Below are positions 26,332 through 40,229 of a stretch of DNA of 64,000 bases, in pieces. A program made the translations under genes and the position numbers. The stretch covers positions 27,553,822-27,617,821 of the forward strand of contig CM022671.1 in NCBI GenBank assembly GCA_012295275.1, read 5' to 3'. Positions within the stretch are counted from its first letter, which is position 1; each line of letters opens with the position of its first letter. The notes beneath the pieces were generated by a model. It was not told where the DNA came from. It made no database searches and was given only the letters and a program-made list of their open reading frames with translations. The stretch comes from Chrysomallon squamiferum. Its lineage: Eukaryota; Mollusca; Gastropoda; Neomphalida; Peltospiridae.

Positions 26332-29300
26332 TCAGGTTGTATCAATTCGTATCATTCTCAGTTTGAAGTTATCAGCAAGGACACAGGCTGCTTCGTTGGA
26401 TCCTCCACAGTATTTGGAAGAAGAGAAAACTGTAAGTAACTTGCCTTCCTGCTGAAGCTGGGAAAAAATAATTTAAAAAACAATGAGTGTAACAAGTTTA
26501 AATGATTCTGCTTTAATAATTAAAATAATCCTTTCTTAATTTTCACAATATATATATATATATACATACACAAATACAGCCAAAAAAAGAAAAAAAAAAA
26601 AGAAAAGAAAAACACCTACACTGTCACACAACAATACTTTAATATAAATGATGGTGTTACCTGGAAGCCAGCTTCCTGCACTTCATGTGCCCTAATAACA
26701 TGAGACAGACCATTCCTTTCAAGGAAGGAGAACAAAGCATCACAGCTGAAGAAGTTGGCAGTACCCCGTCTTGTGTTGAAAATAAAACCATTCCTCTTTT
26801 TCAGATCATTAATCACTTCTGGTGTCAACATGTCCAGACTAAAAACAAAACAAATCTCAACATCAAAAAAACAACTAAATAAATAATAATCTTTTGAACA
26901 CTGTCCTCCAAGTCATCCCTAAAACCCCTATAAGTTTAACCTGAGCTTCCAAACAAAAATTACTGTCAAAATTCAAAGAATTTTCTCACTGGAGAAAGAT
27001 AATCTGGAATATTCTTGGAGCCTTAAATCAGTCTGCTGTAGATATAGTCATGTATATATTTGAGAAACCTAACTGGTACCAAATTTATGAGTTGGGTCAT
27101 ACCTCCTTCACAAACACATATATTTTTTCTAACTTTTTGCTTTTCTTATAAACAAAATATACTGCCATTCATTAACAACAAAAATAAGAAAAATGTTAAT
27201 AAAAAAATATATTACCTGACAGGATCACTCCAAAGTATTTCCCATGCTAGGTGACTCTGTGTTTCTGGATCAGGTAAAGGGACTGGTATATTGTTGATCT
27301 CCTCAATTGTTCCATTTCCATGGTATGGACTTGGAATTCCACCATGAACACAGAACACCTTTAATTAGATTATAAATTCTCTAATAATTATTTTTAAATA
27401 CCTAATGGTTTTGTAAAATGAAAAAAAAGAAGAAAAAGAAGAAGAAAATTAAATGATATATAAAATATATAAATAAAATAAAAAGAATAGAATTTTTTTA
27501 TGAATTTCATCATTTTGTTAAATATTTAAAAGAGGAATTTAAAAAAATATCATAAACACATTTTCACAAAATTAAAACAATGCAAATTGAGAATAATCAA
27601 TTAAATCTTTTAGATTCAAACTAATGTATGTGTGTGTATATATATATTGATGATATAAAATAGAAAGGGAAAAAAACATCAAGCAGAATTTCAATTTAAT
27701 TAAACAAAAATCGTAATTAAGAGATAATTAACAAATTGTAATTTAATATTTAGAAATTATTAAATATTTACCCTATCATCTACTGTAGCTGCAATAGGCA
27801 TGACATCAAAACAATCATTGACTGCATCCCATACCTGCTTACCAGTTGTGTCTCCGAACTTCTTCAAACACTGACTGTATATAAAACAAATAGCAGGCAG
27901 GCTTAAGAATATTTAAAAGTTAAAATCAGCCTTAACTTTACAATTTAATTTTGTAGTCACAAATGGTTAGCTTTGCTTTCTAATGCTGACTATTTTTTAA
28001 ATTATTAATCTGTGTTAACTGTATTTTTAAGTGAGTAAACATTTCAGATTTATAACTTGTTGTAGAACAATAATTTTTCTGAAAATTCTAATTTAAAAAG
28101 TAATAGGAATGAAGTTTCAAAGACCTTATTTTATTTACAGAATAATAATAATACCTATCTTATTATCTTTTACAGTGAAATTAACTTACGTTTTAAAATG
28201 GAACATTTCTTGCACAGATCTTAGCTCATGGTTTCCCCGTAAAAGAAAAAATTTGGTTGGTGATAACAGTTTTTGTGCTAACAAATAAGAAACAACCTAA
28301 AAAAAAAAAATAATAAAAAAAAATAAATGCATATACCTGGTTTCTTCTTAAAAACCAAAATTACAAAACCTTAAATAGTTGATATCAAAACTTTATCTTG
28401 TGTCTATGTTTTAAATAAAACAAATAGAACTCATTTTTTCAGTTTTACCAAAACATATTCTTTAAAAAAAATTAAAATAAATAAAATTAAAAAAAACCCT
28501 ACAATGAACACAAAAAAAAAAATTTAAACTGATATATGTTCACCTAAAATGTTTTTTCTGAAAAAAAAAAAAAATGTTCAAAGTTGGGAACGTGAATAGC
28601 AATTGAAAATCTAATAACAACATGCAAAATTTTATAATTTTCCATAATGCCATACATTATTCAGTTGACTCACACAAACACACAAACAAAATTAAATTTG
28701 CAAAGTAAAATGACAAGAAAACCTATTTACTTCAACACCAAATTCTCCTCTGTCCACATAATCTCCTAGGAAAAGGAAAGAGGCAGGAGTAAGCAATGGC
28801 CCCATTCGCCACAGAGCTTTCTCAAAGCAAACAAGATCCTCAAAGTTTCCGTGGATATCACCTAAAATTGTACTGCACATTTAATACAGTTACAAGCAGT
28901 GTTTTAGTAAGAAGATATTCATTTGTTTATTTCTGATTCTCAGTAGCATATCAAAGGAAATTTGTGTCATGCTGAATTTATAAAAATTATGAATTGTTTT
29001 CTATTTTATAGTAATAATTCAGAAAACATCTAATTAGGCACTACTTTGCTGTGATATATTTTAAGTCATAGAGGGTTTTTTTTGTTTTTTTTATCTAATT
29101 TGTAATTTCTAGGTTGAAATATTAAGATTGTTTTTCTTAGTAAAATAAACAATTAAAATCTTTTAACATATCCAATATAAACCTCTAATATATTTATTTT
29201 ATAAATTCTGTAAAACATTTTATAAGATTAAAGCTTTTTAAACAATTTATGTCAGATTACCAAATAATGTATAAAAGTTTAGCTGAGATATATATATATA

Positions 29301-30994
29301 TATATATGTGTACACACACACGCACAATATCCAAAAAAAATTAAAAAATCGTCATACACCCAGTATCACAACTATGCAATCTCTTTATTAGTTTTGTTTT
29401 TTTATGCCTCCTTTTTGGGGCAGGTGGGGGTTAAAAATAATTTAAATGTATAAAATGACATTAAACTAAAAGGTCAAATATGAGAACTTTTTTTTTTTTC
29501 TTTTTTTTATTACAGGTTTACTGCATTATTAGCAAATACACCAAAATTGAAACCACCTCAAAAAAAAAAAAATAATACGTAAGCATATATTGGTCTGCAC
29601 TGTAGTGTATATTAAGATTCTTGGATTACCTAAAATATAGAGTGGAGATTTCAGTTTGAGAAGTCGTGGTTCTTTTTTCAGACAATCTTTTGCAAACTGA
29701 CAAATGGTCAAAAGACATTTTGCCAATGCATTAAGATCTACCTGCCCCCAGCTGAAAGCTTCCTGTAAGAAAAAACATCAAAATGTTTTAATGTTTACTT
29801 GAAAACCAATTACTAAAAATTTGATAACCATTAATTTTTACTTTCCACAAAGCAGTAGTTCTACAGTTATGCAGAGCTATATTTATTAATTTAGTGTGAT
29901 ATATGTTACACTTTTATATATATTTATAATCTGTTACTGTTTAGGGATGACACAAATAATGATTCATCTGTATATAATTCATACTAAAAAGAAATTATTA
30001 TGCAAGCTAATCTGTAACGAAATGATAATGTTCTAAAAAGAAGCCTTATAATTTATACATTTTAGGAAATCTGTCATCATCCACAGATTGATATGTTTGT
30101 TTATGGAAACTATATATATATATATACCTTTGATACACTGCCATTCTCACCCTTGAGGGATCTCTCAAAGTATCTCAGACCAGTTAACATTTCATTTGGA
30201 TGAGATCTCTAAAATAAATGTTAAATTTTTTTTTTTTTTAAAACCATGCAATTAAAATTAACATAGCATATATGCATGTATGTTCACATACATATACATG
30301 CTCATTAAAACATACACACACACATATTTGTGTATGTAAATTCTTTAAAGATTGGGAACTGAAGAGATGACAAATTAAAACAATGACTTTAATCAAAAGT
30401 ACAAGAAATATATATATTTACCTGATTAAAAGAATCTATTGATGGCATGCGATGAAACCTGGAAATTTCTCCTTCCAAATGATGAACAGCACTGCCACTA
30501 ACTGCATTTGTTCCTGAAAAAAAAGAATTCTCTTCTTTTTTTTTTAAATGATCAGAAAAACTTCAAAAAAGGTCAACAAGAGAAACCTTACAAGAAATTT
30601 ACACACAACTCTAAATGATGATTTACAAAAAAATATGAATTCATTGCAGATATGCATCTTTAGAAAATCAATTGCAGATGTGAACATTTCAAGAAACAGT
30701 TGTAAAGAAAATGTTAGGCAGTTTAAAATATTTTTATCAGTAAAATAATACATTCTAGTTCTAACAGCTGAACAACAACCTTGTAACTCCCACAGTGCCA
30801 TTACGTCTGCAAGAGTTCCTGTTCTTCTCACTTTCACTGTGTGTGTGGCTAATTCATATTTAGGTCTAGCAGCTGCATCCTGTTTCGCTGATACCAAGGG
30901 CAATCCTTCAGGTTGTTTGAAAACTGAATCATCTAAAGGGAAGAAACAAACAAAAAAATAAAAAAATAATAATATAATAATAATAATAACAATC

Positions 30995-31044
<50 letters not shown>

Positions 31045-34000
31045 GTAATATATAAACAACAGATTCACTGTGTCTTCTCAGTTTTGGTGACTAGTCAAAG
31101 TTGTTTCCAAATACTGATCTACTTGTTTTCTTACCAATGCATACAGCCTGACAACAGACAGTATTATAACATAGCATATTAGCTCAAAATTTAAAAATTG
31201 GCCAGCTAAATAAATGACCAATTGCTGACAATCATAAACTTCATATCTTAACTGCCTAAACTGAAAGCAATTCTAAATTTGAAAGTATTAAGCCATAACT
31301 GAAAATCAAAGAACTGCCATATTCATTAATATATAATTATACTTAAGTTAATACATATTTGAGTTCATGTAGCATTACATAATTGTAATAATAATAACAA
31401 TAACAATAAGAATATTAATAATAATAATAATGTCAACAATTGTAATCAAAACAAAAGCATGACTTTATCTATATTAACCAGTTTAACAGATAAATCTAAA
31501 TACCTATATTTGTTTTTTTGGATTCTATTAACTTGGGTCTACTCTTCTTATTTGGTGGTTCCTCTGCCTCACTCTCAAGTTTTGTAATCAGTGCACTTTA
31601 AAACAATATTTTATCACACTGACAGAAATTCATTATAATTCTTTTAATACATAAAAAAACATTTAAATAAAAGATCTCAGTGTATATATATTTTAGTTAT
31701 AATAATTAGTTTAAAAAAAAGCATTATATTTATATCTCAGCAGTATATAAGAACTACTTAGGTATAAATATAATGCTTTTTCTAATAAATATATAAATTT
31801 ACTGCACTAAACAGTGATATTAGCTCTGTAGTTTGTGAATATCCAGTGTATACATGTTGACAGTGCAATTCAGAAACTGGAAGTGATGTGCATATAATTA
31901 TCTATAATTTAGTGAACACAGAAATCAATGATACAAATATTTATGCATCTAAAACATACTGTAAGTCATTTAACTGCTGTTATTTTCTACTTATATACAA
32001 GACAAATATGTAAATTACTTTTTCACATTTGACAGACATGATCTTGGCAACCGCAACAACACTGACGTGCCTCTAAACTTGAGCTGACCAACAGCAATGA
32101 GGAATTCAGCTAGGGGTAATTTGTTTCTGTCTGGAATGTCAAACAGTCTGAGGAAAAAATATTGACATTAATCTTCAGTCAATATACACTGCATTACCTG
32201 TTTAAAAACTCTTGCTAAAAACACTGACTTTTAAAAAGAAAAAGATGTTTATTTTTAGTAGGTGATATTAGATCTTATTTATGATGAATCAAGATTTCCC
32301 ACAGGAATGATTTTTCTGAAGGAAATTTTAGCAACTCTGAAAAAGTTATTATTAGAAGAATTTTTATTGTTAGTTTTGTAGAACAAATGCAGCAAAAATT
32401 TTAAAACAACTTACTTGATACTAGCTGTGGCATCAGCATTGACAGAAGACTCATCTGTTGGCAAACCTTTTAACTTACGAACATCTGCAACCAATTTCCT
32501 GAATACAAAGCACACACAACAACCATTTAGTAAATGATTCTTCGTTTGATAATTTACTGTTATGAATAGTGTATATGTGTATGTGTATAGAGAGAGAGAA
32601 AGATAGAGATATGCAAATATATATACACATTAGAAAAATGTTAACAAGATGTATACATAAATGTATAAATAATATAAAAATCAGTAACATGACTGTCTTC
32701 TGGGATTTACCTAAATTCTTCAAAGTTCAGATGTCCATTACTGTGTGCATCATAATATCGAAATATGTATCGACATCTTGATTCTGCAGGCATACCCCCA
32801 TGCTGTGTACATGGCTCCATGGCAGCCAGACCAATTAGAACATCATGGAAATTCAGAAATCTTCTTTTATGTACATCAAATGATCTGAAACGATTATCAG
32901 ATTATGATCAATGGAAATTTATGTTTTAACCTGTAATATTAAGGAAAGAACTATTTTTTTTTAACTGTTAATGTGTCCAACCACTATATATTACATAAAC
33001 ACATCCATGTTTTAGATTGTTTCTGCAGTAGACATGTTCAGACCAAACATGAATGGAAAAGCAGAAATAAAAATATTAATAAATACAGGATTATTAATAA
33101 AATAACAAGCACAAAGAGATGCATAGCGGTTATTTTCCTTTCTTTTGTGAAATTGTTTGAACTAATTTTCTTTATTTCTTTATTTCTTTTTTAATAACAG
33201 CAAGAATAACTGATAAAACAGTGTGAAACTTTCTCATTTTTCCGTAATATTTTTATCATCAGTGAAAAAACTGCTGTCTGGAAAAGACAGGCATAAAACA
33301 AATTGAAATGTAATACCTGAACAAAGCTTCATCAGATCCTTGGAAACCTTTCGATGCCATAAATGCAGAAAATACAGATTTATTCATCATTGAAGTGGGG
33401 AAACAGAATGTGTAAAATTCCTGAAATAGCAGCTCCTGTTCTGTCAACAACAAAATTATTATTTTATATTATTATTTCTTTAAATTAGAAAAAAAAAAAA
33501 AAAAATGTATATATATATATACATATATAAAAACACACATAACTCACATAATTTATTCATACTCTGTATCTTTCATTCAGCCCAGATCAAGGTATTATGT
33601 CTAAACATTACAATATCATTTACATTTGTAAAACCACATCAACAACGTGGTGGAATAATGTTAACTGATCAATGGACTAATGAAACAAGTGTTCATTTAC
33701 TCACATTCACAAATAGTTAATAATGGAAACTGTTGAAACAAATATTTTATGTATTGATTAAAAACTACCAACCTTTTGGGCCTAACCTGGATGACTTAAT
33801 TAAAGCATCTTGTGCAGATGATTCAGAGACTGGTTCGAGGTAATCAATAACAGTTTCTTTAAAGTCAGGCAGATTAGGATTTCCTAAAAATAATATAGCT
33901 TTTTAAAAGATTTCAAAAAATGATCCTGTCTTTTTTTTTTTCCCAATTATAAATTCAAAAGATACATACATTGTACTGCTCATAAAGGAATATCTAAAAT

Positions 34001-35675
34001 ACAAATATGATTGTTTTCCTGTTTGTATTAGATACATGCTTGCAAAAATGTATTTAACTGCAATAAACAAACGATAGTACCTTCTTCAATATGTTGAGTT
34101 ATCATTACGGGTTCATTTCCCAGCAGCCCTTTTGAGGATCCAGGCTGCAGCATCTCTTTAATCTCTGATGCAGAAAGATACACCACACTTTTTCCTTGCT
34201 GTAACAAAGAAACAACAGAATGTTCACTATAAAAATAAAAATTAACAAACTGCCTGAAAAAAAATACATATATATATATTTAAAAAATAATATAAAGTAA
34301 TAAACACTAATGAATTACAAATAATGAATTAAATGTTATAAAATCAATCTTTTTTCTTCTTTTACTTTTATAAAGTAACTTGACATGATTTTTTCATGGC
34401 ATAAATGAAACAAATTTTCCTTTTATTATACATTTATAATTTATAGGAACAAGGACAATAGAATGATAAGTTTGGCAGCTATGAGTTTTGCAACATAAAG
34501 TTGGCAGGATCTTGCAGCTTTTCCCTTTTCTTCAAACTTCTTTCATTTTCACCACCATAATGACATGGTGCAACATTTTCTTCATCATCTACAAGGCCAT
34601 TTTTTTCAAAAAATACAAGTGCCTTCATCTTGTCACTGATCATTTTGTAAAAATCTTTAGCAGACATCTTAAGGTTTGCCTATTTAATCCATTTCCAATC
34701 CACGCTTGGTCAAATCTGTTGTATTACTTTACCTGCCTGCTATAAACTGACATTTAATTATCCTTTCTTGTCACACTTTTATCTTGTCGAAATTTCCTAG
34801 ATATTTTTTTTGGCTCTAGATCGCCCTTTAAGTTGTAGATCACATGCCAAAGTAGCACAAACAAATAAATATTTGTTTTTATATTCTCTTTTTTAAGTTA
34901 TGTTGATAGTATAATCTGATTATTTAAGCAGTGGAAAATTTTAATTTTCATAAGCTAAAATGTATAGTGTGTAGACTCACGTGATCATCATATGCAACTG
35001 GATTAGACAGAAATAATAGATGCATGATGTGTTCATTTTTGGGAAATCGTATAAGATGTGTACTCAACAGCCTTTTGATGCCTGGTTTCTGGTTAGTTAT
35101 CTGCAAAATAAATAAATAAATAAATAAAATATGATAAAAATAAAATAAAATAAAATAAAATAAAATAATAAAGAACAGTGATATTCAAAACACCTATATG
35201 GCTATTCACACAAAAATCAAAATTCTTGGTTGAAAATAAACATGCATACAGTTTACATTTGTATTTTCAAACTAAGAAATAAATTTGTCTTATATCACAT
35301 CCACCAATTTATCAGTCATAAATATTAAATTTATAATGCTACCATAATGGCCCAAAATAGCAATGTGAAAGCTACTGGATTTTTATTATTTTAGCTAAAG
35401 CATGATGGTAAAAACTTTAATGCAGCCTTTCAGACAAACACTTTTTAATGCATATCAGCTCATGAATCCAGAGTTAATATAAGATAGCGGATACTCACAC
35501 ATAAGTGATATTTAGTGAATTGCTATAATCTACAAAAAGCACATTTACAATATCTTTCCCATCAAATGATTCAAATGGATTAACATAATTATTATAACAC
35601 AATATAAGTTATTTCTGAATCTCCCATATTTTATATGTATTTGTATGTAAAGTTTATTCATTCATTTATTTAAGT

Positions 35676-35719
<44 letters not shown>

Positions 35720-36252
35720 ATAACATCTGAAATAAACATTTTTAAATTACAACAAATTTGGAAAAGATTTCTAACATTAGCTAAAATAAGATTATAACAT
35801 CTTGCCGTTATCATAAATCATGCTTAAATTCTTAGTTTGTCCTCTCATCTCTCGCACACAAGACTTTCAATCCAAAACTTCAGCACAGCATTACGTAATC
35901 ATGGTAATACTTGAATGGGACGTAATTTAGGTTAGAAAATATTTATTTATAAATCGATTATTGATACATTATATGTGTTTATAGTATGTTGACCGTTTAC
36001 CGATTTACTTAAAAAATGCATAATATTAATTAAAGCATTTGAAACTATCATAAACATTTATTTCAACTTTTTAACATGTTTAATTTAAAGCACCTGCTCC
36101 ACTAATTTTTCCGCAATTTGCTTTAGCGTTCCACCATTTGATTTCTGCACTGTCGGAAACCATAATCCACGGTTATCTATATTAACCAGATGAAATCTTG
36201 AATCAATACGTCTGGGAATTACAACACTAACAAATTCCGAACTTTCTGACAT
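26332..36252 (-). CDS. PPP-family serine/threonine phosphatase with N-terminal Nudix-like and EF-hand regions
   Basis: Nineteen in-phase exons give 785 codons. In transcription order: 36252-36094, 35100-34981, 34198-34081, 33883-33773, 33440-33317, 32884-32711, 32498-32415, 32147-32019, 31595-31504, 30932-30780, 30513-30422, 30208-30128, 29762-29630, 28861-28731, 28296-28190, 27874-27772, 27358-27216, 26838-26661, 26457-26332. The C-terminal third is a complete PPP metallophosphatase core: GDIHGN (524-529), GDYVDRG (556-562), RGNHE (587-591), VHGGI (H642), RAHE (H736), and YCG near the end. All metal ligands are present. Residues 256-267 form a canonical EF-hand loop with D256, H258, N260, G261 and E267; a degenerate loop begins at D214. 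This segment resembles the EF-hands of PP2A B'' subunits. Residues 1-130 resemble a Nudix fold that has lost its catalytic box ([20 protein letters not shown] in place of the REUXEE motif); this is inference. The order differs from PPEF/rdgC, whose EF-hands follow the phosphatase. Probably a calcium-regulated phosphatase. Confidence 0.88.
34479..34667 (-). other. Unassigned 62-codon open frame inside phosphatase intron 2
   Basis: An ATG-to-stop frame with balanced codon usage lies on the host strand between exons 2 and 3. It begins [15 protein letters not shown] and is charged, unlike the simple-repeat frames elsewhere. It ends in its own stop, so it is not a cassette exon read through. I do not recognise it. 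It could be a chance frame or a small fragment of a retroposed copy. Confidence 0.2.
35634..35718. repeat. (ATTT)n tract in phosphatase intron 1
   Basis: ATTT tetranucleotide repeat between the first (36252-36094) and second (35100-34981) phosphatase exons. Confidence 0.85.
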
Positions 36253-36863
36253 TTTCAAACAAACATTACAAAAGTAACTTAAAAATCCTTCGCATTCTAA
36301 ATGTACACCAACTGCGGGACTATTTTACGCGATGCACTTTTGTTATCGGTATTATGAAAGTTTTATAAAAATAAATCATTTGTTTACAGAAATATTTCCT
36401 ATTATTTAAATAATTTCTAGTCAAAATAATATTTACAGGGTTACAATGATGTTAATTAGAAATATTTTATTAAAGATATTGCCTTTCGTTAATTATGCCA
36501 TTGAGGTCACTGGGGTTATATTCCAAGTATAGTAATCCACGTGAGGACAGTTTGTAAGGAAGTTTTGACTACCTTTCAATGGTATTTGAAGTAGATAATT
36601 ACAGTAAACTGGATGTTAATGTAAATGAAATACTTTGAAATAGTTTTGTTTGTTTTTAATTTCTTGTTCTAATAAAACCTAAAACAAAACATATAAATAA
36701 AACTCAGTATTTCTGAGTATAGGTGATCCATTGATCGTAGTACTCAGTACTGAGTACTGATTCAGACTTGCTAGACTCAAGCAGCTATTAAGTCTGTTGC
36801 CATTGCTCAGTTGGAACTCATTCATTCGAACTCAGACGCAGGGTATTTACATTTCATGATATA

Positions 36864-36897
<34 letters not shown>

Positions 36898-37360
36898 TGT
36901 AGCATAATTTGATTTTAATTTCATTGGTTTATTTGAAACAATCGATAAAGCTGAATTTTTAAAAATATCGTTTAAACATTTCGTAACACATATTAACATC
37001 ATGTTGCGCAAGGAATACATATTTTGCTATTTCCTTATTTATTTTCAGAATAATTTATATATTTGTAAGACACATTAAATGTAATTTTTATTAACAATAG
37101 GAAATGACTATGGATAGCCTGTGAACTAGTTCAAGATAAATGTTGATGGCTTAGTGCTAGTAACTGTTACTGTTAAATATATTGTAGTACAGATAAACAC
37201 CTTGAATATTAAAAGAAACAATTTAGATAAAGTGCGTTCGCGAAATTAATTTTTGTGCTACTTTAGACTGAATAGGTTAGCATAAAAAATAATAGAATAG
37301 GTTAACATTACTTCAGTTTAGTTATTGCATTGAAAGGTCATTTATTTTATTTATTTTCAG
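36253..37360. promoter_or_regulatory. Divergent promoter region of the phosphatase and ZNHIT3 genes
   Basis: The two start codons face away from each other across about 1.1 kb. The ZNHIT3 start codon lies five bases after a good acceptor (TTATTTTCAG at 37351-37360), so a 5' non-coding exon of ZNHIT3 must be upstream, shortening the true intergenic gap. The E-box CACGTG is at 36538-36543. A perfect 20-bp palindrome is at 36739-36758. A donor-like GTAAGG at 36556 could end the leader exon. An AT and T run lies at 36861-36898. Confidence 0.5.
36739..36758. promoter_or_regulatory. Perfect 20-bp palindrome
   Basis: AGTACTCAGTACTGAGTACT equals its own reverse complement. It is built from ACTCAGT/ACTGAGT half-sites. 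An imperfect CTCAGT...CTGAGT copy lies just upstream near 36701. It could be a dimeric factor site or a small cruciform; function is unknown. Confidence 0.6.
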
Positions 37361-37365
37361 CAAAC

Positions 37366-38876
37366 ATGAATACCAATCAGCAAATGAAAAAGTGTGAGAT
37401 CTGCCAAAGTGAAATTTCAAAATATAAATGTCCAACATGTTTGATACGGTAGTAAGTAAAATTTTAATGTTAACTGAAAGCTATACATGTTTAATTTTAA
37501 GCAATAACTGAAACCTGGGATATAATTGGAAAAGTAAGTTATAATTATCAATTATAATTATAAGATATCGGTACAGGTGCTACATATATATATAGCGTTG
37601 GTTAAGTGTCATTGAAACATTTAAATTTTTTATGCCAACACTTATACTGAAATGTTTTTATATGTAAATTTCAATTTTTTCAAACCACTGAGTTTCTTTT
37701 CACAAGCCTGAAATCACAATTCAGTCCCTAGGCAGATTATTGTTGATTTATTTCATTCATGTATTTGATCCACTTAAATTGTCGATGTATTGTATATATA
37801 GTAATAACTATTTCTAATTTTAACTATGAATGATTTCCTTTTTTTTTCTTGTAGTTGCTCATTTGGATGTTACAAATCGCACAAAGGTAATGTTTTATTT
37901 CTATACAGAAGTGCTAAGGCTTTTTCAGAAACAGAAATAACATTAAATTTCAGTTCCAGGCCACTATCAGTATTACAAACTAATACAGAATTGCAGTTTT
38001 TTTCTTAAAATTTATCGTTATTTGGTACAAATTAATTTCCTTTTATGAGGATGCATTTGTTTACATTTATTGATTATTAAAGTAGAATTATAAATTGATG
38101 GTTGTTTGTTTTTTTTTTCCAGAAAAAGATTGCAAGCCATTAAACATTTCAAAAATCTCAGAGAAAGCAGCAGACACACTACATGACAATAAAAACAGTG
38201 GTAATATATACTTCCTGTAGATTTATTTAGATTTTATATTAAAAATAATAATAAATTAAATATTCATTAGCATTTTTATTTGTGGAAGGTAGCTGATGGA
38301 GGTGTAGAACAGTGTCTTTCATAGGCTTTAGATGTGGTTCATTTGTAATGGATATACATCATTACATATATATTAAAATATAATTTATTCATTTAGTTTT
38401 AGAAGATGGTGAAATTGCTGACAATCATGAAGAAGAATTTGAACAATCAGAAGATAAAGTTTCTCAAGAAAAACTCCAGACTTTAGGTATATCAATTATT
38501 ATTCTCTTCTTTTTAAAATAATTTTTGGTCGTGTTTAAGTAAATTAAGTAATTTTGACATGATGATCTGATCTTTTTGTAGCATGTTAAAGTATTTCATT
38601 GTTGTTGTTATTTTAACATTAATATTTCCATGTTGAGAGTAAAGAAAATAAATATTTATTTTTTAATTCAATAAAGTACAATTTCCTATATTTTCATCAA
38701 CAGGCCAGTCAAAAGAAATGCTTGCGTTGCTGGAAAATCCTCACTTGAGAACCATAATGAAATCACTATATAATTCAGACAGTCCCAGAGAAGAAATGGA
38801 GGTTGCTATGAAAGAACCAATTTTTGAAGAATTTGCAGATGAATGTTTAAAACTTGTGGATCAAGACAAAACTTGA
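37366..38876 (+). CDS. ZNHIT3: Zinc finger HIT domain-containing protein 3
   Basis: Five in-phase exons (37366-37451, 37855-37886, 38123-38200, 38397-38486, 38704-38876) encode 152 aa; human ZNHIT3 has 155. The N-terminal zf-HIT finger has all eight ligands in order: C10, C13, C22, C25, C30, C34, H38 and C43. An acidic linker follows. The C-terminal helical domain carries ENPHLR, MKEPIFEEFAD and ECL motifs shared with the family. ZNHIT3 works with NUFIP1 in assembling C/D-box snoRNPs, which is notable because this window also contains a C/D snoRNA cluster; being about 20 kb apart on the same chromosome may be coincidence. A leader exon upstream is implied by the acceptor at 37360. Confidence 0.95.
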
Positions 38877-39853
38877 CCAGTGACATTTTCTTAATACCAT
38901 AGTCCTTATTTTCATTAATGCATAAATTAAATTATATGTGATTGTACAGTCAAAATAATCAGCTGTAGACCCCACTAAAAATGTCTTACACTAAAGTCTC
39001 CAGGATCTGTGTCATGTATGCTACCAAGAAAATAAGATAAAGCAAGGGAAATAACATCCAGACCTTTCAACTATACAAAACATTTCACAACATTTGGCAG
39101 TCAAGTGCAAGTATGATGTGTAGATTTTACAAATAAGCTCTACCTGTATAATATTTCACAAGCAGTTTTGTTATGTTGGTATATCAACACTTGAAAGTGG
39201 TGAATATTATGAGTTTTCCCTAACAAGAATTACACAGATGTAAACTTTGTTTCAAGAGGTATGGTAATAAAATAACATCTGTATCGTTTGTTTGTTGTTT
39301 TATATTTTGTTGTAAAATACACTTTGCCCTGACTGAATACTGAAAGAAAAAATAAATGCTGGTATAACCATATAAGTAAGTGTAAATAGTTATGATACAG
39401 AATGTACAAACAAAAACACAATCACAGAATATTTTATTCTGTTATATAATTCATAATTCACAGTCCACATGTTCAACTAATAAACATCTTCTACATGTAC
39501 ACTTTTCTCTTTTTTTAAAATGATGTCCATTTATATTTTCCTTAAGTTCTTGCTATTTTTATTTAAAATATAGCAAATTTAATAATAGATACTTTATGAT
39601 TTCAGCAGGTTTAATGAAAATGATGTTTTTGGCTAAGTACAATTTATACTGAAACTGTAACAAAAATAGAAACAACATTCAGGTTTTTTCAGATCCTTTT
39701 AAAGATGGGCATTATTTTTAACACTTGTCCAAATCTAAAAGAACAGGTTTTAATTCCTGACTTGTATAAATATGCTTACAGTCTCTGAACTCTTCTCAAC
39801 ACAGTTCAACAATATTTTAAATGAAGCACTACATAATTATATAAATATTCCTG
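38877..39853. other. Convergent 3' flanks of ZNHIT3 and MRPL57
   Basis: About 1 kb between the two stop codons. It should hold both 3' UTRs. No other coding signal seen; the minus-strand frame at 39230-39421 has no features and looks like chance. Confidence 0.6.
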
Positions 39854-40192
39854 TTACACCCATTTTTTAGAAACGTTTAAATGTTCAAGCTGGTCTATAA
39901 ATGAAACATGAGGACGCATGTTGCCTGCTCTCTTCTCTCTAAACTGAGGCAGAACAGAATCACCAAGGGCTTTTTTGTGACCTAATGATTCCTCCTGTAA
40001 ATATAAATTACAAGATAAAATTATTTCTTGTTTTAATCTTTTAAGCTCTTTTAAAAAGAAAATATGTTGGATACTGAAATCTTGACATTAGCAATATCTG
40101 CCTTAATACAAAACATTTACATCAAAAAAGAAACAGTCAACTGAAGTTTATACACACTACACAGCATTTACTATTATACATAACCGTAATCA

Positions 40193-40229
<37 letters not shown>

